This document shows positions 33,333 through 40,769 of a stretch of DNA of 64,000 bases, in pieces. This DNA is from Enterococcus dispar ATCC 51266. Its GTDB lineage: Bacteria; Bacillota; Bacilli; Lactobacillales; Enterococcaceae. The DNA lies in NCBI RefSeq assembly GCF_000406945.1, contig NZ_KE136354.1, positions 2,015,290-2,079,289 on the forward strand, written 5' to 3'. A program made the position numbers and the translations under genes. The notes under the pieces are model-generated. The model saw only the letters and a program-made list of their open reading frames with translations. It made no database searches and was not told the DNA's origin. How positions within the stretch are numbered: the stretch's first letter is position 1; the number at the start of each line of letters is the position of its first letter.

Positions 33333-34697
33333 TTATTCAGTAACAGTTTCTTCAGTTTCTTTGTTAATGTGTTTGATTTTATCAAAATAGTACCAAGCTC
33401 CTGCAAATACGATAAGTAAAACTGGAATACCAATAATTGGTTTGTAAGCAAAAGCTAAAAATACTAAATAGCTTTGGATCATAGATGTTGCCGCAAAAGA
33501 GGAAATTAGCATTGAACTAGAACCTAAATTAATTCCCACTTGTTTTGCAATTGCTGTCAAAATTGGGGAAGTTGCTGTACCACACCATAATAATGATGCC
33601 GTTACAACTAAGCCGATAACGATATTTTTCAACAAATTACCACGAGTCAACGCTACTACCATGGCCACGCGGAAAGGAACAACCGCCAAATCAGCAAAAG
33701 GTAGTACGCGATTGCCAGGTAAAACTAAAGCGACTGCAATAGTTAATGGAATAATAATTAATGCAGTTGTAATAACATCAGGATTTCCTACCACAACCGC
33801 AGCATCCAAACCAATAAATAGACGGCGTCCTTTGAATTTTTCTTGTGACCATTTTTGCGCTGCATCAGAAATTGGCATTAATCCTTCCATAAATAGCGCT
33901 GTCATTTTTGGAATTAAAACTAAAACCGCTGACATGCTGACACCTAACTGCAATACAGCTTTAATATCATAGCCAGCTAAAAAGCCGATAACTAAACCAA
34001 TAACGAGTCCCATAATCATAGAATCACCGAAAAACCCAAGATACTTCTGTGCATCTTTAATGGTAAATTTTGATTTACGGAAAAATGGAATTTTATCTAA
34101 AAGCCAATTTAACGGCCAAGCAATCACAAGTGAAGACAACGCAGAGACTGTCGGTAGTGATACCCCAGGGATTCCAAAGAAATCTTCAACTAACGGTTGA
34201 GACCAGTCGGACATTTTGAAGGTAATAACTGCCATGATAATGGAAGCACCGACACCTAGAAAAACGTTTTTTGTTACAAAATACACCATAACCCCTACAA
34301 TTGCCATGTGATGATAGTTCCAAATATCTACATCCAAAGTTTGGGTTTTCTTCAAAATTAACAAAACAATATTAACAATTAAAATAGCAAAAATTAAAAT
34401 AGCGATAATAGGTGATGCCCAGGTAACGGCAGCAATAGAACCCCATCCCACATCCAAAGCATCAAGTTTTACGCCAGTTCGTTCTACCATTGCTTTGGCT
34501 GCAGGCCCCACATTCGTGGTCATAAAATCTAAAATCAACTTGATCCCAGCAAAACCAATTGCTAGCGTTAAGCCAGATTTAAATGCTCGAGTAATTTTTA
34601 AGCCAAAAATCAGACCAATAATTGTAATGATTACAGGTAACATCACGGTTGGGCCAGCATCAATGAAAAAATTAAATACATCCATAATAATATTCAT
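33333..34697 (-). CDS. PTS EIIC component, galactitol (GatC) family
   Basis: 454 residues and about ten membrane helices. GatC-like segments: PVIITIIGLIFGLKITRAFKSGLTLAIGFAGI near the start, FFGDSMIMGLVIGLVIGFLAG, and ALFMEGLMPISDAAQKW. GatC proteins move galactitol and, in many operons, sugar acids. Next to DgoD and a KDPG-type aldolase, a hexonate such as galactonate is the better guess. GGAGG lies 12 bases before the ATG. Separate EIIB and EIIA genes lie just upstream. Confidence 0.88.
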   Translation of the reverse strand: MNIIMDVFNFFIDAGPTVMLPVIITIIGLIFGLKITRAFKSGLTLAIGFAGIKLILDFMTTNVGPAAKAMVERTGVKLDALDVGWGSIAAVTWASPIIAILIFAILIVNIVLLILKKTQTLDVDIWNYHHMAIVGVMVYFVTKNVFLGVGASIIMAVITFKMSDWSQPLVEDFFGIPGVSLPTVSALSSLVIAWPLNWLLDKIPFFRKSKFTIKDAQKYLGFFGDSMIMGLVIGLVIGFLAGYDIKAVLQLGVSMSAVLVLIPKMTALFMEGLMPISDAAQKWSQEKFKGRRLFIGLDAAVVVGNPDVITTALIIIPLTIAVALVLPGNRVLPFADLAVVPFRVAMVVALTRGNLLKNIVIGLVVTASLLWCGTATSPILTAIAKQVGINLGSSSMLISSFAATSMIQSYLVFLAFAYKPIIGIPVLLIVFAGAWYYFDKIKHINKETEETVTE

Positions 34698-34725
34698 CTT
34701 AATCTTCTACCTCCGATTTCGTTGA

Positions 34726-35007
34726 TTAGTCTTGCAATTGGGATAAAATTTCTTCCATTGTTTTATCGGCACCAATCCCAGTTAAGATAGGCATTCCTTT
34801 TACGACAGGGACATCCCCAGTTTGCCCATCAAATTGACCTGTTGTTACTAATAAATCATAACCTTGAACTTTTCCTGGCACTTCCATTAATTTTGTTTGA
34901 GTAGTTTCTACTTGAAGCCCTTGCTCCGTTAAGTATTCTTTTACCTTAGACGCGACTACTGTTGAAGTTGCAATACCATTCCCACAAGCTACTAAAATTC
35001 TTTTCAT
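34726..35007 (-). CDS. PTS EIIB component, galactitol family
   Basis: 93 residues. The phosphocysteine is in ILVACGNGIATSTVVA, the galactitol-type EIIB motif. The rest has LMEVPGKVQGYDLLVTTGQFDG. The ATG at 35007 has GGAGG 8 bases upstream; an in-frame ATG at 35022 lies before that site and is rejected. It passes phosphate to the substrate carried by EIIC. Confidence 0.9.
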   Translation of the reverse strand: MKRILVACGNGIATSTVVASKVKEYLTEQGLQVETTQTKLMEVPGKVQGYDLLVTTGQFDGQTGDVPVVKGMPILTGIGADKTMEEILSQLQD

Positions 35008-35033
35008 AATAAATTCCTCCATTTTTATAAGTT

Positions 35034-35492
35034 TTAATTGATTGCTGTTTCGACTAATTTTAATAATTCAAGATTATCGTGAGCCGCTACCATTTTTTGT
35101 CGTAAAGGCTCATCTTGGATTAATCCTACAATTTTTTGAAGCATTTCTACTTGTCCATGAGGTTCACCAATTGCCATCATAATAATAATTTTCACGGGCA
35201 AAGTAGCAGCATTTTCTTCCATATTATGAAATTCTACTGGTTCTTTTAACGTAGCAATTGCTAATGTTGTTTCATTTACTAATTCATAATTTGCATGTGG
35301 AATTGCTACTATTGGTTGCGTTGATGGTAATCCAGTTGGATATTCTCTTTCACGTTCCTTGATTGCTGTAATATATTGTTTTTTTACATAACCATTTTTA
35401 AATAGTTGTGTTGCTAAATAGTCTAACGCTTCATCAGAACTTTTGGCATCTAGATCACGAAAGACTAATTCTTCATGAAGATATACTTCCAT
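35034..35492 (-). CDS. PTS EIIA component, fructose/galactitol type
   Basis: 152 residues. EIIA type 2 fold with the phospho-His in VAIPHANYELV, preceded by EREREYPTGLPS and followed by LPVKIIIMMAIGEPHGQVEML. It feeds the EIIB encoded next. AGGAGG precedes the ATG at 35492. Confidence 0.92.
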   Translation of the reverse strand: MEVYLHEELVFRDLDAKSSDEALDYLATQLFKNGYVKKQYITAIKEREREYPTGLPSTQPIVAIPHANYELVNETTLAIATLKEPVEFHNMEENAATLPVKIIIMMAIGEPHGQVEMLQKIVGLIQDEPLRQKMVAAHDNLELLKLVETAIN

Positions 35493-35528
35493 CTATTTTC
35501 TCCTCCTCAAAACGCAGAAAAATTATTC

Positions 35529-36149
35529 TTATTTTATTATTTCTAACAATGCTTTTAATGATTGAGCTAGACTAGGTACATTTAAATTTTCAATATCGAC
35601 TTTATTGAACATTCCTGAACCGATTCCTAAATAACTAGCTTGATTATCAAAAAATTCTTTAGCATTTTTAATGCTAACTCCCCCAACTCCCATTAGAGGC
35701 AATTTTCCTAATGGTGCTTGGACATCTTTGAAAAAGCGTGGTGTAACAACAGCCGCCGGAAAAATTTTGACAATGTCTGCACCGTTCTTAAACATTTCAT
35801 CAATTTCTGAAGGTGTCATCGCCGCTGGAATAGCTAGCATCTTCTTTTCATTAGCAAACGCTAACATTTCTTTTGTAAAAATATGGGGGCCTAATAAAAA
35901 TTTTGCGCCTGCTTCATAGGCTGCTTTTGCATCTTCTAATGTTCGAACAGTGCCTGCACCAATTCTTATTTTGTCACCAAATTGATGATTCAATCTTTTA
36001 ATATGGTGTAATGCATTTTCTGTATTTAAAGTCATTTCCACTGCGTACTCATTTTCAAATCCTGCCATTGCTTTTAAAATTGCTTCAGCTTGGTCAAAAG
36101 AATAGCCTCGCATAATGATTGTCAATTTTGGATACTCTTCTAATTTCAT
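35529..36149 (-). CDS. 2-dehydro-3-deoxy-6-phosphogalactonate/phosphogluconate aldolase
   Basis: 206 residues, class I aldolase of the KDPG/KDPGal family. Catalytic Glu in AVEMTLNTENAL, Schiff-base Lys in DIVKIFPA, phosphate-binding GVGGVSIKN and GIGSGMFN. IRIGAGTV is conserved. It would split the 2-keto-3-deoxy-6-phospho acid into pyruvate and glyceraldehyde 3-phosphate. Since the operon has DgoD, the galacto isomer is more likely. No 2-keto-3-deoxygalactonate kinase gene lies nearby, which is the basis of the pathway idea listed in the findings. Confidence 0.88.
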   Translation of the reverse strand: MKLEEYPKLTIIMRGYSFDQAEAILKAMAGFENEYAVEMTLNTENALHHIKRLNHQFGDKIRIGAGTVRTLEDAKAAYEAGAKFLLGPHIFTKEMLAFANEKKMLAIPAAMTPSEIDEMFKNGADIVKIFPAAVVTPRFFKDVQAPLGKLPLMGVGGVSIKNAKEFFDNQASYLGIGSGMFNKVDIENLNVPSLAQSLKALLEIIK

Positions 36150-36171
36150 TTTTTCTCCTCTCTAAGTTTTA

Positions 36172-38211
36172 TTACGTATATTGTCGTATTAGTTGATAGC
36201 TTGTTACCTCATCTGATTTCTTTAATTTTTGAATCAAAGCTTCATTTTCACTAATGGATGCAATTTGATTAATCGCACGTAGATGGCGAGTTAAGTCATA
36301 AAAGGCCAGCGGCATAATGAGCGAAACTTGATGACCCCCAGGAAATTGGATTGGCTTTTGACTAATTAACAAACTGACACCATCTCTTAACACACCATGT
36401 TCAATGGTCGTATGAGGGATACACGTTTGAGTCCCCAGATAGCCCGAATAATTTTCGTCTTGGATTTGCCGAATGCAATCTTCATAAAAAAATTCATCAA
36501 TAATATGACTTTCCAATAATGGTTGACAAGCCATTTTCACAGCCTCTTGCCATGTGATGTTTTCATCTATAATTTTAATAAAATTAGGCTTTAAGTAGTG
36601 GGTCAAAGAAGGGAGCACCTTATGATTTTCTATAGGTGAATTATTATTGGTTTGCAATAAAAAATATTGTAATTCTTCTTTTAGATTGCGCAGGTCGTTC
36701 ACTTTAGCATGCTGTTGAATAATTGCAATTAATTCATCCACCGCTTGATCCATTTGATCAATTCCCAATTCAGCTAACACGCGATAACGTAAATTAATCT
36801 GTTCTTTATAAGACATTATCGGATCAACGATAAATTGTACCAAGCTCGTTTTTAGTGGTGTTGTTGTAAAAACTAAATCATAATCTTCTTCGAAATGATA
36901 AAAGTCCCGTACTGAAAATGAGGCTAAAAAATGTACTTCAGGAAATAACTGTTTTAAGCTTTCCCGCATTAGTTTTGATACCATTACACCATTTGTACAA
37001 ACAACTACCGCTCTTGGTTTTTGCTTTTGCTGTTGATCATGACTCGTGAGTTGAAAGCCAAAATAATAAGATAATAAATTTAACTCATCTTCGGGAAAAG
37101 CTTTTCCTAACCACTTTTCAATGGGTATAATCAATTCTTTCATCAATTCTACAAGAATACCGTGATTACTATCTTGGATTAAATTTTCTAACGAATAAAC
37201 TCCTAAACTCAAATTATAACGAATGCGAAAACACGCAGGCCGTAAATGGTTTAAAATCCGTCGTTCAAAATTTTCTCTATCTTCTACTAAAATTAATGTT
37301 TGATTTTGAAATACATCCACCATCTGATGGATAAGATGCCGTAGTTGTATATCGGAATCAAAATCTTGTGTTGTCTTTTTTTCAAAAATATTAGAGGTTA
37401 AAAATAGCAATGTCAGCCATTCCAAATATTTTGGGCTTAACTGCCATTTTGTCTCACTTACTAAAATCTGCAACAACTTGTATTCAGGCGTTTGACACAC
37501 TCGTTCTTGTAGAAAATCAGTATTACTTTTTTCCCGTAAGCCGCGACTAATCAAAAAGCGGGCAGCGGATTGTAAATAGTCTACAGATTCATCTGAATAA
37601 CTCAAATGCAGCATTTGTTCCATACCATGAATAAGATGAATAACTTCTTCTTCACTAATATTTGATGCGAGAAAATCACGCACCTTATTTTCTTGAAAAA
37701 TAGGATGTTGGTGAACCATATCAGACATCAATTGCAAAAGCCGATGTTCAGAACCTTTTAAACTGTAACCATTGATACGATCATAGACTAAATCTAACTC
37801 ATATTTAGAGGCCAACCATTCAGCTTTTTTCACATCCTCAACAATAGTACTTTTGCTGACATCTAATAAATCAGTAAAATGATCCAGCCCAACATAACTA
37901 GTATCTGTTATTAAAAGCATCAAAATCAAAGCCGCACGATCACTTTCTGACAAACCATCAGCAATACTGTAAAAGCTCTGCTTACTTTCTTCAGTTGTCA
38001 GCATTTGAATTACTTCTAAGGGAATTTCAAAATCTCCACTATGATTTCGTTGAATCTGTGGAATACTTTTCAATTGCAATTCACTATTAAAGGAATTAAT
38101 AGCGTAATTAATTTGACGTTTAGTTAAACTTAATTTCATTGTCAAATCATTCATTTTTAACTCAGGATTACGAATCAATAAAGAAAGAATTTTCCGGATA
38201 CGTTCATTCAT
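36172..38211 (-). CDS. PRD-containing transcriptional regulator (MtlR/BglG type)
   Basis: 679 residues. N-terminal helix-turn-helix (MNDLTMKLSLTKRQINYAIN), two PTS regulation domains with conserved His (about 170-400), an EIIB-like domain with RAVVVCTNGVMVSKLM and an EIIA-like domain with IPHTTIEHGVLRDG near residue 600. PTS components would phosphorylate it and set its activity. It is the first gene of the hexonate operon, 22 bases before the aldolase. The helix-turn-helix argues for a DNA-binding activator rather than an RNA antiterminator. A cre-like site and a direct repeat lie upstream. Confidence 0.9.
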   Translation of the reverse strand: MNERIRKILSLLIRNPELKMNDLTMKLSLTKRQINYAINSFNSELQLKSIPQIQRNHSGDFEIPLEVIQMLTTEESKQSFYSIADGLSESDRAALILMLLITDTSYVGLDHFTDLLDVSKSTIVEDVKKAEWLASKYELDLVYDRINGYSLKGSEHRLLQLMSDMVHQHPIFQENKVRDFLASNISEEEVIHLIHGMEQMLHLSYSDESVDYLQSAARFLISRGLREKSNTDFLQERVCQTPEYKLLQILVSETKWQLSPKYLEWLTLLFLTSNIFEKKTTQDFDSDIQLRHLIHQMVDVFQNQTLILVEDRENFERRILNHLRPACFRIRYNLSLGVYSLENLIQDSNHGILVELMKELIIPIEKWLGKAFPEDELNLLSYYFGFQLTSHDQQQKQKPRAVVVCTNGVMVSKLMRESLKQLFPEVHFLASFSVRDFYHFEEDYDLVFTTTPLKTSLVQFIVDPIMSYKEQINLRYRVLAELGIDQMDQAVDELIAIIQQHAKVNDLRNLKEELQYFLLQTNNNSPIENHKVLPSLTHYLKPNFIKIIDENITWQEAVKMACQPLLESHIIDEFFYEDCIRQIQDENYSGYLGTQTCIPHTTIEHGVLRDGVSLLISQKPIQFPGGHQVSLIMPLAFYDLTRHLRAINQIASISENEALIQKLKKSDEVTSYQLIRQYT

Positions 38212-38260
38212 TTGTTTTACCTCCTGGCACTTTTTATTATATAGTCTTCATAAGAAGTTT

Positions 38261-38314
38261 TGTTCTCGCTTTCATAGTGGAAATTGTCACACTATAATCA
38301 AGCGAATGTCACAC
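38261..38314 (-). promoter_or_regulatory. Control region of the hexonate operon: cre-like site and direct repeat
   Basis: Minus strand: TGAAAGCGAGAACA (complement of 38261-38274) matches 13 of 14 of the cre consensus. Upstream of it, GTGTGACAA (38284-38292) and GTGTGACAT (38306-38314) form a direct repeat with 22-base spacing, two helix turns, fitting a dimeric activator site. Confidence 0.45.
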
Positions 38315-38340
38315 CTCAGATGATTAGTTCAATATACAGG

Positions 38341-38374
38341 CAAAAAAATAGGTAGAAGAATTATTCTTCTACCT
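38341..38374 (-). terminator. Second terminator-like hairpin downstream of treB
   Basis: AGGTAGAAGAAT (38350-38361) / ATTCTTCTACCT (38363-38374), followed by TATTTTTTTG on the minus strand. It lies 89 bases after the treB stop, beyond a first terminator, and about 140 bases before the next gene. It may be a backup terminator or an attenuator in the hexonate leader. Confidence 0.7.
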
Positions 38375-38410
38375 TAACAGATTCTATTTTCATTTAAATC
38401 CAAATAATAT

Positions 38411-38452
38411 TAAAACAAGCCCGACACCTTAACAGTGCGGGCTTGTTTTTTT
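38411..38452. terminator. First terminator after treB
   Basis: AACAAGCCCG (38414-38423) / CGGGCTTGTT (38438-38447), perfect 10 bases, T-run on both strands. On the minus strand it follows the treB stop by 11 bases. Confidence 0.82.
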
Positions 38453-38462
38453 ACTAAAATTA

Positions 38463-40466
38463 CTATTCTACTACCTCAACTTCACCAATTTTTGTTTGTT
38501 GGGCAATTTCACCGGTTTTATTTAAAGTGAAACCGGCAATTTTTTCAGTATTGGTGAAAGCGACCACGACATCTGTCTTTTTGCCTGCATCCAACACTTC
38601 TGTTAAATTCATAAGGGACAATAAAGTATCTGGCGTTACGCTGTCTCCCACTTTCACTTTCACATCAAAAGGTGAACCGTTTAATTCCACTGTATCTAAG
38701 CCCATATGCACTAGGACTTCAGCCCCAGCTGGCGTCTTAATTCCAATCGCATGTTTGGTTTCAAAAATACTCATAATTTTACCATTCACAGGGGCATAAA
38801 TTTCTTGGGCTTTTGGTTTTACAGCAAAACCGTCTCCCATCATTTTTTGTGAAAAGACAGGATCAGACACTTGTCCAATCGCGATAACTTCCCCTTCTAC
38901 GGGAGCATAAATTGCTTCTTTTGTTACAATCCCTGGCGCATTATCAGAAACACTTGCGCCTTCTGTTGCATGTGTTACGCTGACAGCAGGGCCGCCAGCT
39001 GTCGCCATAGCTAAACCACTTTCATCTAATTGTGGTTCTAATTTATTTAAAACTTTGACTTTGCGGAAAACATACGTCATAACAAATGTAATTACCATGG
39101 TGACAATCATGGAAATAAATACCATTGGATAATTTTCGATTTTAAATGATAGAAAACCAGGTAGTCCCCCAACACCGATACCTAAAGCTCGTGTATTGGT
39201 GATTGTAATTAACATACCGCCAATGGCAGAACCGACCATTGCCGCAACAAATGGATAAACATATTTCAAGTTAATCCCAAACATCGCGGGCTCAGTAACC
39301 CCTAGATAAGCCGAAATTGTCGCTGGCACAGAAATTTGTTCTTCCTTTTTATTACCGCGGTGTTGGAAGTAAATCGCTAATACTGCCGTACCTTGGGCGA
39401 TATTTGAGAGCATGATCATTGGCCACAAGTTAGTAGAACCAAAGTCGGCTACTAATTGTGTGTCAATCGCTAAAGTTGTGTGATGCAACCCGGTAATAAC
39501 CAATGGTGCATACAGACCACCAAATACTAAACTAAATAACCAGCTAAATGATGAAGATAGGCCGGCATTTACCACATAAGAAATACCAGACCCGATTTGC
39601 CAGCCGATTGGGCCTAAAATCATGTGTGCGGCTAAAATAGTTGGTAATAGTGAAAACAACGGTACAAAAATCATAGAAACAGCTTCTGGAATGTGTTTTC
39701 TAAAGAAGCGTTCCAAGTAAACTAACATAAAACCAGCTAACATTGCAGGAATAACTTGCGCTTGATAACCAATCTTTTCGATTGTGAAAAAGCCGAAATC
39801 CCAAGTCCAATTCTTCGCAATATCTGCGGCACTGGTACCATTTACAGCATAAGCATTTAATAATTGCGGTGAAACTAAAGTAATCCCTAAAATAATCCCT
39901 AAAATTTGTGTGGTTCCCATTTTACGGGTGATTGACCACGTAATTCCAACTGGTAAGAAGTGGAAAATCGCTTCACAGGGTAACCACAAGAAACCGTTGA
40001 CACCATTCCAAAAAACAGAAGATTCCGTAATCGTTTGACCACCTAACATATCCAGTGGTACACCTTCTAAAAAGTTACGGAAACCTAACATCAAACCACC
40101 GACGATAATCGCTGGTAACAACGGGGTAAAGATTTCTGCTAAAACACCGATTAAACGTTGGGCAATATTTTGATTTTGTTTGGCGACTGATTTACTCGCT
40201 TCTTTTGAAACGCCTTCAATTCCTGATATCGCCGAAAAATCATTATAAAAATCCGGCACTTCATTTCCAATGATGACTTGAAATTGTCCAGCATTTGTAA
40301 ATGTACCTTTGACACTAGATAAATCTTCAATGGCAGGTACATTCGCTTTACTGTCATCGTTTAAAACAAAGCGCATTCTTGTCACACAGTGGGTAACTGC
40401 GGCAATATTTTCTTTACCGCCTAATTCTTTCAACAATTGTTCTGCATCTTATTGGAATTTTCCCAT
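38463..40466 (-). pseudogene. treB: Trehalose PTS EIIBCA with in-frame stop at codon 6
   Basis: From the natural start (ATG 40466, behind AAAGGGG) the frame reads MGKFQ, then TAA (40449-40451), then DAEQLLKELGGKENIAAVTHC. The stop falls where homologues read through. Beyond it the frame is intact for about 657 codons: EIIB with Cys in VTHCVTRMRF, EIIC with membrane helices and LGVTEPAMFGI, and EIIA with His in VLVHMGLDTVEL. TTG codons at 40436 and 40433 could restart translation but lack a ribosome binding site. It imports trehalose as trehalose 6-phosphate. Divergent treP, pgmB and treR fix the substrate. Nonsense mutation, sequencing error or restart are all possible. Confidence 0.8.
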
Positions 40467-40488
40467 GGTTAAAACCCCTTTCATTTTT

Positions 40489-40506
40489 AACTTGTATATA
40501 TAAGTT
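40489..40506. promoter_or_regulatory. TreR-type operator upstream of treB
   Basis: AACTTGTATATATAAGTT: AACTT/AAGTT arms around TTGTATATATAA, close to the tre operator TTGTATATACAA. It lies 23 bases upstream of the natural treB start. Confidence 0.55.
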
Positions 40507-40544
40507 AATCAACTAAAGCAATCATACCTTGCGGCAAACTTTTT

Positions 40545-40558
40545 TGCAAGCGTTTTAT
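40545..40558 (-). promoter_or_regulatory. Candidate cre site of treB
   Basis: The minus strand reads ATAAAACGCTTGCA, 12 of 14 against TGWAANCGNTNWCA. It lies about 80 bases upstream of treB. Confidence 0.4.
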
Positions 40559-40700
40559 TAACAAAAAACGTCATTTTCTCATTTTCAAAAAAATACTTAC
40601 CTTATATAAACCTTGAAATTATCCCACGTAAAAATAGCAAAACTTTTTTATTTTAAACAGATTTGTTATTATCATTATATTTTAAAATTACTTTTAACAG

Positions 40701-40751
40701 TTGAAATCGTTATCAAATTATCTTATAATCAATTTACATGTATAGACAAGT
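40701..40751 (+). promoter_or_regulatory. treP promoter with overlapping cre and TreR-like site
   Basis: TTGAAA (40701-40706), 17-base spacer, TATAAT (40724-40729). TGAAATCGTTATCA (40702-40715) matches the cre consensus at all 14 positions and overlaps the -35 box, so CcpA would block RNA polymerase. ATGTATAGACAA (near 40738-40749), close to the tre operator, lies just after the -10. Confidence 0.8.
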
Positions 40752-40769
40752 AAAAGAGAGGAGCATTTT

